A stretch of 11,702 bases of DNA from JAAZXR01 sp040265175 (GCA_040265175.1 JBDQGY010000141.1:1-11702); one strand, 5' to 3'. Shown: positions 1 through 7,442, numbered from the stretch's first letter. The notes: a model not told the origin generated them from the sequence alone. Made by a program: numbers and translations.

Positions 1-23
1 CCGTCGCAACAGCAGACAAGACG

Positions 24-2105
24 CTAGCGAAACGCCTCGTGGGCGGCTTTGAGGTCATCGAGGGTAGGGGCCCCGGGCGCGTCAGTTCCGAACAGGTTGT
101 GGACTTCAGCGGGGTCGGAGTCGAGATTGAACAGCAGCGTCGTGTTGCTTTTGCGGCTGTGAATCAACTTCCATGGTCCAATGATGATGGCGGACTCCAT
201 CCTCTGTTCGTTCCAAAGGTACTCGGGGTTGTGGGTGACCGGCGCCGGGAGCGTGTCGCGAATGAGGCTCGGATAAGACAAGGGGAAGGACGCGACGTCC
301 TCACCAAGCACATCGAGTACGGTGGGTACGATCCCGAGCGCGGACACGGGCCGTCGCTCGACGCCCCGGGTGATCCCCGGACCGCGCATAATTAATGGCA
401 CCTTGATCTCCGGCTCGCGGAGGGTGAAACCGTGACCGTAGTTTTGATGCTCACCGAGGGCCTCCCCGTGATCTGCGGTGACGATGATGAGCGCCTCGTC
501 GCCGTATCGGGCTTCGATTTCTCGAAGCAGTCGGGCGAGGTTAAAATCGACCCACGAAAGTTCGTTGTCGTAGCGGTCGAGGAGGGTGTCGCCCTTGAAT
601 CGAGTGTGGGCCTCATGCACGCCGTGGGGGTCCATGAGGTGAACCCACGCGAACAATGGCGCCGGCTCCTCGTTTTCCCTAAGGAAGGTGAGGACCGAGT
701 CCACCACCTGCTTCGCGGTGGTGCCGCGATGTTTTGGATGAAAGTCGTCGGGGCCAAAGTCGATGGCGTCGAACTTTAGATCCTCTGCGCGCATCCGTCC
801 TGGGATGATGAGGGGTGGACGGAACGCGATGCTCTTGTAACCCAGCTTGTGCAATCGATCCGGGAGCCAAAACGTGTATCGGAGGGAGCCTGCCGGGGCA
901 GAATTAGATGGGGCGAGCATCCGCTCGCAGCTCTGGCCCGCCAAAAGCGACGTCATCGCGAAAAAGGTGTGGTTGGCGGGGGCGTAGGCGCGCTCGAACC
1001 ATCTGCCACTTTTGGCCAGGGAGGTGAGCGCCGGCATGGTCGGACGTTTGGCGCCGTAGAGCTCTAGGTGATCCGCTCGAACAGTGTCGATTGTGATCAA
1101 AAAGATTGGCGGACGTCGTGGCGCCGAGGTCTTGAGGGGAGGGGCTTGAGTCGGGGACGGTGTGCCCTCGTAGCAGTTCTCGTCGGTGGGCGTGTTGGGG
1201 TTCTCCACGTGGAGCCCGGAGCGCGTCGCGTCTCCGTCGTCGCAGTCGTTGCCGCCGATCCACTCTGCGAGGGCTCTATCTCCGTCTCGGTCAAAGGCGG
1301 CGGTGGCCGCTGCGTGGAGGGGGGGGAAGACCTTATTGTCGTGGAGCACCAGGCTGCGGGTAGCGTCGTCATGGAGGCCGAGGCATCCAACCACGCTCGT
1401 GATCACGACCGCTCCCCACAGGGCAGCGGCGCTTCGCCAGCGCGTGGACAACCGAGGGACCTCTCGTGGAATCCATGGGGCGATGACAGCGGCGGTGACC
1501 GCCCATAAAAGCCATGAGATCGGCGCGCCAAGGTAAATAAAAAACGGTCCGCTGCACATATGGGCGAGGATGACCATCCATGTGAGGGCGACGCATGCGA
1601 GGACCAGACGAGGACGGTTCGCTGCGTGTGGCTCGGCCCACCGCAGTAACCCATAGAACAACAGGACGAACGCGGGCACCGAGAGGAGCAGCCCCGCGCG
1701 CCAAAGTCGGAGCGCGGTGGCGTCGAAGTCTACGGGGTTGGCGCGCGATACCGAGAGGACCTCGCGGGACGCTACCAACAGCAGCGGGGTGACGAGACAC
1801 GCGGCGACCAGTCCCGTCAGCAGCCGCGGGCCCATCGACGTGCGAGGGGGTCTCGCCGCATCCCTGCGTCGAATACGAAATATCAGGGTCCAAGCGAGTC
1901 CGAGCCACAGCCCGACCACAAATCCGACGCATCCGGCCATCAGCCATCGCGTCACCGACGGTGATTGATACTGGCCGTATTGACTCACCTCGGCGAGCGC
2001 GATGGCAGCGCTCGCCATCGGCCACGCGAGCAGGGCTCGAAGTGACCACCGATTGGCCGGCTGTGATTCCTCCTGCATCATCGCCAAGAGGATACGCCAA
2101 AACAT
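24..2105 (-). CDS. membrane-anchored sulfatase-like (alkaline phosphatase superfamily) enzyme with Thr at the nucleophile site
   Basis: Numbered from ATG 2105 (693 aa). Residues about 20-243 hold six or seven hydrophobic membrane segments. Residues 271-313 carry a DRDGD...GGNDCDDGD...ENCYEG stretch that resembles the MopE-type metal-binding motif. From about 333 a sulfatase-fold (PF00884-like) domain begins. Visible metal-site residues are D340 and D345 (ITIDTVRAD) and D545-H546 (TADHGE); WVHLMDPHG lies near 485, and the end has the usual GPWKLI...LFNLDSDP pattern. Where sulfatases have C/S-x-P-S-R, this protein reads T380-F-F-A-M before TSLLAG, so formylglycine cannot form. Thr nucleophiles are known in LtaS and EptA enzymes, which also have an N-terminal membrane domain. 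I infer a phospho-transferase or phosphatase acting outside the cytoplasmic membrane; the substrate is unknown. The open frame continues upstream antisense to the cytochrome gene, but that part is not protein-like. ATG 2081 and 2078 are alternative starts; none has a good ribosome site. Confidence 0.85.
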   Translation of the reverse strand: MFWRILLAMMQEESQPANRWSLRALLAWPMASAAIALAEVSQYGQYQSPSVTRWLMAGCVGFVVGLWLGLAWTLIFRIRRRDAARPPRTSMGPRLLTGLVAACLVTPLLLVASREVLSVSRANPVDFDATALRLWRAGLLLSVPAFVLLFYGLLRWAEPHAANRPRLVLACVALTWMVILAHMCSGPFFIYLGAPISWLLWAVTAAVIAPWIPREVPRLSTRWRSAAALWGAVVITSVVGCLGLHDDATRSLVLHDNKVFPPLHAAATAAFDRDGDRALAEWIGGNDCDDGDATRSGLHVENPNTPTDENCYEGTPSPTQAPPLKTSAPRRPPIFLITIDTVRADHLELYGAKRPTMPALTSLAKSGRWFERAYAPANHTFFAMTSLLAGQSCERMLAPSNSAPAGSLRYTFWLPDRLHKLGYKSIAFRPPLIIPGRMRAEDLKFDAIDFGPDDFHPKHRGTTAKQVVDSVLTFLRENEEPAPLFAWVHLMDPHGVHEAHTRFKGDTLLDRYDNELSWVDFNLARLLREIEARYGDEALIIVTADHGEALGEHQNYGHGFTLREPEIKVPLIMRGPGITRGVERRPVSALGIVPTVLDVLGEDVASFPLSYPSLIRDTLPAPVTHNPEYLWNEQRMESAIIIGPWKLIHSRKSNTTLLFNLDSDPAEVHNLFGTDAPGAPTLDDLKAAHEAFR

Positions 2106-2147
2106 CGTCCGATGGTCGAGCCGATGATGTCCATGGAGCGATGAGAG

Positions 2148-3191
2148 ATGTTGGCGCACGGGGGAGCGCTGAAACGACCCGTGTTGCCGATGACTTTGTG
2201 CGTGGGACCGACTACGCTCTACAGGTATAAAAAAACGTTCTTGTTGACGATTATCGGCGGCGTTTTTTTGCTTGCGGTTGGAACCTTCGCGATCGCGTCC
2301 GTGCGCGCAGACCGGGTCCGAGACGTCCCGCTTCCGGCGATTTCGGCGTCTCAAGATCCGGCGATGATTGCGCGCGGTGAGTACTTGGTCTGGGGACCGG
2401 GGCACTGCGCCGGCTGCCACGGTGCTGTGGAACAGCTGGAACATTACGAGGCGACCAACGAACGGATCCCTCTCACGGGAGGCTTTGAGGTGCCGGTGCC
2501 CATCGGGAGTTTCCCGGCGCCCAATATCACCTCGGCAAAGGACTCTGGGATTGGCAGCATGAGCGACGCAGAGATCGCGCGATCGCTGCGATACGGCGTG
2601 GGGCGGCATGGTCAGATGCTCATGCCGATTATGCCCTTCCAAAATACAAGTGATGAAGACCTCTCGGCGATCATCTCGTATTTGCGCACGCTCGAACCCG
2701 TGGAGAAGAAACGTCCCGCGCGCGCGCTCAACCCCGTGGGGATAATGCTGTTCGCATTTGCCATGGAGCCTGTTCCACCCGTAGAAACTCCACCAACGTC
2801 GGTGTCACGTTCGACGAGCAAGGAATACGGCGCCTATCTCGGCAAGAATGTGGCCAATTGCTACGGTTGTCACACCAATCGTGATCTCGCGACGGGCGAG
2901 TTCTTTGGAGAACCCCTCGGCGGGGGGTTGGAGCTTGAGCATCGAGACGCGCTCTTTGTTGTGCCAAATATCACAGTGGGAGGGAAGGGGTTGCGAATGG
3001 AGACATGGGACGAAGCAGGTTTCATCGCCCGCGTTCGGACAGGGAAACCCTCCACGCCGGGGAGTCCTATGCCGTGGCAGCCGCTCAATTCCATGGACGA
3101 CGATGACCTCAAGGCGTTGTGGGCCTGGGTTGCCTCGCTCGACGCGGTCGATCGCGACACGGGGCCGAGCCTCAAGGTAGAGGCCTCCTAG
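2148..3191 (+). CDS. membrane-anchored diheme cytochrome c
   Basis: The 347-aa protein has two heme-attachment motifs, C87-A-G-C90-H91 and C238-Y-G-C241-H242, each followed by a typical class I cytochrome c fold. Likely axial methionines are M162 (IMPFQ) and M308 (SPMPWQP). One hydrophobic segment at residues 31-51, preceded by two lysines, acts as a signal anchor, placing both hemes in the periplasm. The NITSAKDSGIG...LMPIMPF layout resembles the cytochrome subunits of membrane alcohol and gluconate dehydrogenases, so its job is probably electron transfer from a periplasmic dehydrogenase to the respiratory chain. No dehydrogenase gene lies beside it, so the partner is unknown. ATG 2148 is chosen because GGAG at 2135-2138 sits nine bases upstream; ATG 2190 is possible but lacks such a site. 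It is divergent from the sulfatase-like gene, with only about 42 bases between the two starts. Confidence 0.88.
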   Translation: MLAHGGALKRPVLPMTLCVGPTTLYRYKKTFLLTIIGGVFLLAVGTFAIASVRADRVRDVPLPAISASQDPAMIARGEYLVWGPGHCAGCHGAVEQLEHYEATNERIPLTGGFEVPVPIGSFPAPNITSAKDSGIGSMSDAEIARSLRYGVGRHGQMLMPIMPFQNTSDEDLSAIISYLRTLEPVEKKRPARALNPVGIMLFAFAMEPVPPVETPPTSVSRSTSKEYGAYLGKNVANCYGCHTNRDLATGEFFGEPLGGGLELEHRDALFVVPNITVGGKGLRMETWDEAGFIARVRTGKPSTPGSPMPWQPLNSMDDDDLKALWAWVASLDAVDRDTGPSLKVEAS

Positions 3192-3202
3192 GCCGAACGC
3201 GG

Positions 3203-3232
3203 CGTGACCGCGCGTGACCGCGCGTGACCGCG
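3203..3232. repeat. three perfect copies of a 10-bp tandem repeat
   Basis: The unit cgtgaccgcg occurs three times in a row, directly after the cytochrome c stop codon and before the next lipoprotein gene. Each unit joins the next through CGCG. I see no U-tract or convincing hairpin, so it is not a clear terminator. It may be simple slippage. Confidence 0.9.
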
Positions 3233-3287
3233 CGCAAGTCTCGTGAGGGTGTGTGTATGTGGCCCATGGCGGGTCACGAACCTCCGT

Positions 3288-3301
3288 GGATCTGCTATGT
3301 T
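3288..3301 (+). promoter_or_regulatory. possible extended -10 promoter of the 3311 lipoprotein
   Basis: TGCTATGTT at 3293-3301 fits an extended -10 element (TGn plus TATGTT, four of six to TATAAT). It ends nine bases before ATG 3311, so a transcript started seven bases downstream would have a leader of only a few bases. No -35 match and no Shine-Dalgarno site were found. Picked by eye. Confidence 0.3.
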
Positions 3302-3310
3302 CGGGCTCTT

Positions 3311-4120
3311 ATGAAGCGTGCGGTCCTTGGTTTTTGTGCAGCATTGAGCATTGGGGGGTGCGCAGATACGGAGTCTGACACCAACCCGTTTTTGACGCAG
3401 AACGGTGAGGATGAGGGGAGCCCTACCTCCGCGGCCACAATCACCGATACGGCCTCGAGCGACGTCGGAGAGAGTACGGACTCGAGCGGCAACGCGGAGA
3501 CGACAGACTCGGGAGACGGAGACGGAGACGGAGACGGAGACGGAGACGGAGACGGCGACGCGATGTGCACCGATGGCATGGCGGATCAACCTGAACTTTG
3601 TGACGGCGAAGATTTTTTTGGGATGGACTGTGCCGCGTATACCGATGGCGATCTCCCGCAAGGGAGCCTCACCTGCGTCGACTGCGTCGAGATCGACACC
3701 TCGCAGTGCTACAACTGTGGCGACGGGACCAAGCAAGATCCGGAGGCTTGTGATGGAGCGGACTTCGGCACGGAGTCGTGCCAAACCCTGGGTTTTGAGG
3801 GGGGCTCGCTGCTATGTCTCTCGGGCTGCTCCCAGATCGATGTGTCCAACTGCACCGCAGGCGCAACCTGTGGAGACGGCACGATCGACCAAGGAGAGCA
3901 GTGTGACGGCGCAAATCTCAACGGCGCTACCTGTACCTCACTTGGGTTCACCGGGGGTGGCACTCTCAGCTGCAATCCCACCTCTTGCCAGTACGACGTG
4001 TCGCAGTGCATGAACGACGGTGGCGGATGTACCCCGTTGTTCGGTGGATGCAGCTTCCTCGATGACAATTGCTGCCCTGGGCTCACCTGCATTATCGGTT
4101 TCGGCTGTCTGCCTGAATAA
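3311..4120 (+). CDS. lipoprotein with (GD)8 linker, three cysteine-rich repeats and a knottin-like tail
   Basis: The 269-aa product starts with a type II signal peptide (MKRAVLGF...) and lipobox I-G-G-C17. The mature protein begins with an acidic Ser/Thr-rich linker and eight Gly-Asp pairs at residues 68-83. Three related cysteine-rich units follow, starting at C86, C136 and C187. The last two read CGDG...E.CDGA...C.(T/S)LGF.GG.L.C...C..DVS.C, a repeat common in myxobacterial surface proteins. Residues 240-266 form a compact tail spaced C-x6-C-x6-CC-x4-C-x5-C, which is the inhibitor cystine knot spacing. I infer a surface- or periplasm-exposed, heavily disulfide-bonded protein on a flexible acidic stalk; partner and function are unknown. 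ATG 3311 is chosen over an earlier in-frame ATG at 3224 because it places the signal peptide at the very N-terminus. Confidence 0.88.
   Translation: MKRAVLGFCAALSIGGCADTESDTNPFLTQNGEDEGSPTSAATITDTASSDVGESTDSSGNAETTDSGDGDGDGDGDGDGDGDAMCTDGMADQPELCDGEDFFGMDCAAYTDGDLPQGSLTCVDCVEIDTSQCYNCGDGTKQDPEACDGADFGTESCQTLGFEGGSLLCLSGCSQIDVSNCTAGATCGDGTIDQGEQCDGANLNGATCTSLGFTGGGTLSCNPTSCQYDVSQCMNDGGGCTPLFGGCSFLDDNCCPGLTCIIGFGCLPE
3512..3559 (+). repeat. hexanucleotide tract encoding (Gly-Asp)8
   Basis: Seven GGA GAC units followed by one GGC GAC unit, in frame inside the lipoprotein gene. The unit is six bases, so gain or loss of units changes linker length without breaking the reading frame. Confidence 0.95.
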
Positions 4121-4141
4121 TCGAGGCCTCGTGTCTAAAAT
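4113..4141 (+). promoter_or_regulatory. possible promoter of the rluF-rluE genes
   Basis: TAAAAT at 4136-4141 matches the -10 consensus in five of six positions. CTGAAT at 4113-4118 is a weak -35 (three of six) with a 17-bp spacer, overlapping the end of the lipoprotein gene. Transcription would start near 4148, just past ATG 4145, which favours ATG 4181 as the RluF start. Confidence 0.35.
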
Positions 4142-4180
4142 GAGATGACCCGACCGCGGGCATTCCGTACCATCTCGGGG

Positions 4181-4918
4181 ATGGTGGAGGTCAAGCGCAC
4201 GCGGATCAACAAGTACCTCAGCGAGGTGGGGATCTGTTCGCGTCGTGCCGCGGACACGTGGATCCAAGATGGTCGAGTCACTGTCAATGGGACGGTCCCC
4301 GAGATGGGCACCAAGATAGGCCCGGAGGACGTGGTGTGCGTGGATGGCCGACAGGTGTCCGCGCCGGTGGAGTCCCACGCCTACATCGCCTTCAACAAGC
4401 CCGTGGGCATCGTGTGCACCACCGACACGCGCGTGGAGCCCGACAATATTATCGACTACATCGGCTACCCCAAACGCATCTTCCCCATCGGTCGGCTCGA
4501 CAAGCCCAGCGAGGGACTCATCTTGCTCACCAGCGACGGCGACATCGTCAACAAGGTGCTGCGCGCCAAGTACGGCCATGAAAAGGAGTACATTGTCTCA
4601 GTGGACCGGCCGATTACGCGAGAATTCGTGCGGGGGATGGGGGCGGGGGTGCCTATTTTAGACACGGTCACCAGTCCATGCGAGGTCGAGCAGCTCAACC
4701 GCACCATGTTTAGGATCGTGCTCACGCAGGGGCTCAACCGGCAGATCCGAAGGATGTGTGAGCACTTTGAGTACCGTGTCACTCGACTCAAGCGCATTCG
4801 CATCATGCACATCACCCTCGACGTGGAGGTAGGGCGATGGCGTGACCTCACGGCCGATGAACTCGCCCAGATTCACGACTCGGTGCGCGCCGTCGACGGC
4901 GATGGAGAGAGTTCCTAG
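4181..4918 (+). CDS. rluF: 23S rRNA pseudouridine synthase, RluF-like
   Basis: The 245-aa protein has an N-terminal S4 RNA-binding domain (RINKYLSEVGICSRRAAD..I..GRVTVNG) and an RsuA-family pseudouridine synthase domain. The catalytic aspartate is D107 in GRLDKPSEGL. Blocks that match E. coli RluF closely include NKPVGIV, IFPIGRLDK, HEKEYIVSVDRPIT, MGAGVPI, QGLNRQIRRMCEHF and WRDLTADEL. RluF makes pseudouridine at U2604 of 23S rRNA, near the peptidyl transferase centre, and in E. coli also modifies tRNA-Tyr; the same rRNA site is inferred here. It lacks the long basic C-terminal tail of the E. coli enzyme. ATG 4181 leaves seven residues before RINKY, as in the family; ATG 4145 would add twelve unrelated residues. 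Neither has a good ribosome site. The stop is followed five bases later by the RluE-like gene. Confidence 0.92.
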   Translation: MVEVKRTRINKYLSEVGICSRRAADTWIQDGRVTVNGTVPEMGTKIGPEDVVCVDGRQVSAPVESHAYIAFNKPVGIVCTTDTRVEPDNIIDYIGYPKRIFPIGRLDKPSEGLILLTSDGDIVNKVLRAKYGHEKEYIVSVDRPITREFVRGMGAGVPILDTVTSPCEVEQLNRTMFRIVLTQGLNRQIRRMCEHFEYRVTRLKRIRIMHITLDVEVGRWRDLTADELAQIHDSVRAVDGDGESS

Positions 4919-4923
4919 GCGTC

Positions 4924-5463
4924 ATGGCGACCGTGGTGCTGTTGAACAAGCCGTGTGGGGTGCTCAGCCAGTTTACGGGAGAAGATGGTGTGCGCACGCT
5001 CGCTGAGTTTGTGGATGCGCCGGGGGTCTACGCGGCGGGCCGGCTCGACAAGGACTCAGAGGGCTTGCTGGTGCTCACCGACGACGGGGCGCTGCAGCAA
5101 CGCATCGCCTCTCCCGGTCAAAAGACCCCCAAGTGTTATTGGGCGCAGGTGGAGGGGGCCGTGGACGAGGCCGCAGTCGCGGCTCTCGCCGCGGGGGTTC
5201 AACTCAAAGACGGGCGCACCCGCCCTGCGCGCGTCCGCGAGATAGAGCCCCCGGAGCTGTGGCCCCGTGATCCGCCGATCCGTGAGCGCAAGTCCATTCC
5301 AACGTCGTGGGTGGAGCTCGAGATCGTGGAGGGGAAGAACCGGCAGGTGCGCCGGATGACCGCGGCGGTGGGGTTCCCGACGCTGCGCCTGGTGCGGGTG
5401 CGGGTGGGGCGATGGTCGCTCGACGGGCTCGCCCCGGGACAAAGCCGCACGCTGAAGGTGTGA
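4924..5463 (+). CDS. rluE: 23S rRNA pseudouridine synthase, RluE-like
   Basis: The 179-aa protein is an RsuA-family pseudouridine synthase without an S4 domain, as expected for RluE. It starts directly with LLNKPCGVLSQFT, then GVYAAGRLDKDSEGLLVLT with catalytic D42. The RluE-diagnostic blocks WPRDPPIRERKSIPTSW and EGKNRQVRRMTAAVGFPTLRL are nearly intact. The E. coli enzyme converts U2457 of 23S rRNA to pseudouridine, and that role is inferred here. It begins five bases after the rluF-like stop and is very probably co-transcribed with it. A GGAGAG at 4904-4909 lies rather far upstream as a ribosome site, so translational coupling to the preceding gene is likely. Confidence 0.92.
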   Translation: MATVVLLNKPCGVLSQFTGEDGVRTLAEFVDAPGVYAAGRLDKDSEGLLVLTDDGALQQRIASPGQKTPKCYWAQVEGAVDEAAVAALAAGVQLKDGRTRPARVREIEPPELWPRDPPIRERKSIPTSWVELEIVEGKNRQVRRMTAAVGFPTLRLVRVRVGRWSLDGLAPGQSRTLKV

Positions 5464-5505
5464 GCCCCGTGCTAGGATCCTGAGAGTGCAGGGGACGCGA
5501 GCGCC

Positions 5506-5517
5506 AGGTGGAGGGAG
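5506..5517 (+). promoter_or_regulatory. strong ribosome binding site for the PLD-like gene
   Basis: AGGTGGAGGGAG, with the GGAGG core at 5510-5514 six bases before ATG 5521, fixes that start. It is one of the best ribosome sites in the window. Confidence 0.7.
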
Positions 5518-5520
5518 TCC

Positions 5521-6084
5521 ATGAAGTACGCCGACGCGATGCTCGGCGACGCGAGAGAGCCCTACTGCGAATTGGTGATGAACGAGGCGATCCACGCCAA
5601 GGTCATCACGGAGCTGTTGCCGCGGGCGACACGATACGTGTGGATCATGACCGCCGATCTCAAAGATATGCACGTGCGAAAAGGACGCCGGTTCGTGCCG
5701 TTCTTGGAGGTGCTCGCAGACCTCGTAGAGCGCGGAGTGGCCGTGCGCTTGTTTCACGCCAAGGAGCCCGGGCCGCGGTTCCGTGAGGATTTCGACAAGC
5801 AGTCGGCGCTCCTCGAGTCAGACCTGTTCGAGCGGCTCTTGTGCCCGCGTATTCACACCAAGGCCGTGGTAGTGGACGGCCGCGCGGCGTTCGTGGGCTC
5901 TGCCAACCTGACCGGGGCGGGGCTCGGGGCCAAGCACGCCGACAAGCGTAACTTCGAGGCGGGGTTTGTGACCAATATGCCGGCGCATATTGATCCACTG
6001 GTGGCGTTCATCGACGACCTCTACCTTGGCAAGCCCTGCGCGTCGTGCAAGAGACGCGACGTATGCCCCGACCCCATCGCGTAG
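5521..6084 (+). CDS. phospholipase-D-like protein with one HKD motif
   Basis: The 187-aa protein contains a complete HKD motif, H112-T-K114-(x)4-D119-(x)6-G126-S-A-N129, followed by LTGAGLG, which defines the phospholipase D superfamily. Only one copy is present, so an active enzyme would need to dimerise, as in bacterial Nuc-type nucleases. No signal peptide is visible, so it is probably cytoplasmic. The C-terminus has C173-x2-C176-x5-C182, which could bind metal or a cofactor. The substrate (nucleic acid, phospholipid or another phosphodiester) cannot be told from the sequence. It lies 57 bases after the rluE-like gene on the same strand and may be co-transcribed. Its 3' end converges on the minus-strand gene ending at 6132. 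Confidence 0.82.
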   Translation: MKYADAMLGDAREPYCELVMNEAIHAKVITELLPRATRYVWIMTADLKDMHVRKGRRFVPFLEVLADLVERGVAVRLFHAKEPGPRFREDFDKQSALLESDLFERLLCPRIHTKAVVVDGRAAFVGSANLTGAGLGAKHADKRNFEAGFVTNMPAHIDPLVAFIDDLYLGKPCASCKRRDVCPDPIA

Positions 6085-6131
6085 CGAGGGACGAGGCATG
6101 CGTGGTGAGTTGTGTCGGAGAGACTTGTGGC

Positions 6132-7319
6132 CTAGAAGAACTTAGAGACGGCGACAACAGCGCTATAGAGCGCCCCGAAGCTCGCTGCGTCGGCGGCCAA
6201 GTTACCCTCGTAGATGGGGCCATCCATGTGCATAAAGCCGTACCACCACGTCCCGTACGCGTCGGCGTCGGTGGCCCGCAGCGTCACGTCGAAATCCTGG
6301 GCCTGCCAGTAGGTCATGGACGCGTCGTACACGTTGGCGAAGATGCGGGCGGCGTCACGCTCGGAGCCCAAGAGGGTGATCTCTGCGTCCTCGCGCAGGT
6401 CTGAGATGAGCGCCCTGGCGCCGTCGAAGTCGTGGTCGTCCAGATCGTCGAGCATCTCCCCATACGTGATCATGAGATCGACGAATCCGCCGCTGCAGGT
6501 CGGCGAGGGGGCGCTCTTTCCATTCGATTGACAGAGCAACTTGAAGTTCTCTGCGAGGGGCATGGCGATGCGCGCGCGCACCTCTTCGAGGTCGGGCACA
6601 TTGGCCATGGATGCCTTGCTCTGTTGGGGATAAAGCTCTTTCGTAACGGCGCGGAAGATGTTGGTGAGGACCACGTCATCCAGCGCGCCACCGGCTGCCT
6701 TGAACGCGCGGGCGCGGGAGACCATGTCGTCGAGGAGGATATTGTGGGCGACTCCAATGGTGTCGAAGGTCACGTCGCCCCCCTCGATCTCGGGGAAGCC
6801 GATGGTGAAGGTGACGAGGTCATCGACGCTGCACTTGGGCTGTCCGTCTGCGCACATGGTGACCGTGTCGCAGGACTGTGTGAAGTGGGGGTCGATTCCT
6901 TTGCCTGTCGCGCCCTTGGTGGAGGTCTCTTGTTCGGCCTCGAGGCTCGTCTTGGTGAGTGTCGTGGCTTTCTTCACCGACAATTTCTTCTCCGGTGAGG
7001 TTTTTACGGCTTCGTCATGACAGACCAAGGTCGTCACCGACGCATCAAAGGGGATCGCATGGGCGGGGTCGCTGAGCGCCACGGCGCCCCCGTGGCCGTC
7101 GCAAGGTTCGGCGGAGGGAGTGTTCGGATTAAACGGCCCCGCGGTACCGGCTTGAAAGACAACGGTTCCGTCGGCGCACTTTTTGATCGGAGCGCCGCCG
7201 TAGATCTCTTCCGCGTTCGCGGCTGAGCCTCCCAACACGAGCATCGAAGGGAGCGCCAGCAATGTGATACCGCGCTCGAGAGTGATGAAGAACGGTCGGA
7301 ATCTGTAATGTCGGGTCAT
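6132..7319 (-). CDS. secreted protein of unknown function, long paralog
   Basis: The 395-aa product has a Sec signal peptide: a basic start (MTRHYRFRP), a hydrophobic core at about 18-33 and an A34-N-A36 cleavage site before EE. I recognise no known family. Several cysteine pairs occur in the mature N-terminal half (KKCADG, EPCDG, QSCDTV, MCADGQPKC), followed by a mostly alpha-helical-looking C-terminal half. The last 125 or so residues are clearly related to the gene at 7452-7877, sharing FxDLM, LREDA, FANV, TYW and LR. ATG 7319 is chosen because it puts the signal peptide at the N-terminus; the frame stays open to 7382 but adds a poor leader. No clear Shine-Dalgarno site. It probably acts in the periplasm or outside the cell. 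Confidence 0.75.
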   Translation of the reverse strand: MTRHYRFRPFFITLERGITLLALPSMLVLGGSAANAEEIYGGAPIKKCADGTVVFQAGTAGPFNPNTPSAEPCDGHGGAVALSDPAHAIPFDASVTTLVCHDEAVKTSPEKKLSVKKATTLTKTSLEAEQETSTKGATGKGIDPHFTQSCDTVTMCADGQPKCSVDDLVTFTIGFPEIEGGDVTFDTIGVAHNILLDDMVSRARAFKAAGGALDDVVLTNIFRAVTKELYPQQSKASMANVPDLEEVRARIAMPLAENFKLLCQSNGKSAPSPTCSGGFVDLMITYGEMLDDLDDHDFDGARALISDLREDAEITLLGSERDAARIFANVYDASMTYWQAQDFDVTLRATDADAYGTWWYGFMHMDGPIYEGNLAADAASFGALYSAVVAVSKFF

Positions 7320-7328
7320 GCTTTTTAG

Positions 7329-7357
7329 TTCTCGGTAGGAGCCTGCGTTTGGAAAAA
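7329..7357 (-). promoter_or_regulatory. upstream block shared with the short paralog (copy 1)
   Basis: On the minus strand this reads TTTTTCCAA, ten other bases, then CTACCGAGAA, ending nine bases before ATG 7319. The same two blocks occur, adjacent, before the short paralog. It may be a conserved promoter or leader element, or simply duplicated DNA. Confidence 0.45.
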
Positions 7358-7421
7358 AAAAGGCTCCGACAGCACGATCCATGGCCGCCTCGTCTGAGGT
7401 GTGCGCGGGCGAGACGGTGAC

Positions 7422-7442
7422 GGCGGCGAGAGGGAGGCCGCC
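7422..7442 (-). terminator. weak hairpin after the short paralog
   Basis: GGCGGC at 7422-7427 and GCCGCC at 7437-7442 form a six-base-pair stem with a nine-base loop, ten bases past the stop of the 7452-7877 gene. There is no U-tract, so a role as terminator is uncertain. Confidence 0.22.

Noticed and set aside
2106..2642. Open frame extending the sulfatase-like gene about 180 codons upstream
   Set aside because: It runs antisense through the cytochrome c gene, is rich in Arg, His and Gln and has no protein-like pattern, while the cytochrome reading is clear.
3405..4013. Alternative frames over the GD tract giving Glu-Thr or Pro-Ser repeats
   Set aside because: They are shadows of the lipoprotein gene and lack a signal peptide or any family pattern.
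4122..4131. Palindrome CGAGGCCTCG after the first lipoprotein
   Set aside because: No loop and no U-tract, and such short palindromes are common in GC-rich DNA.
7338..7367. Inverted repeat GGAGCC...GGCTCC around an A-run upstream of the long paralog
   Set aside because: The stem is only six base pairs and the homopolymer lies in the loop, so it is neither a terminator nor a clear operator.
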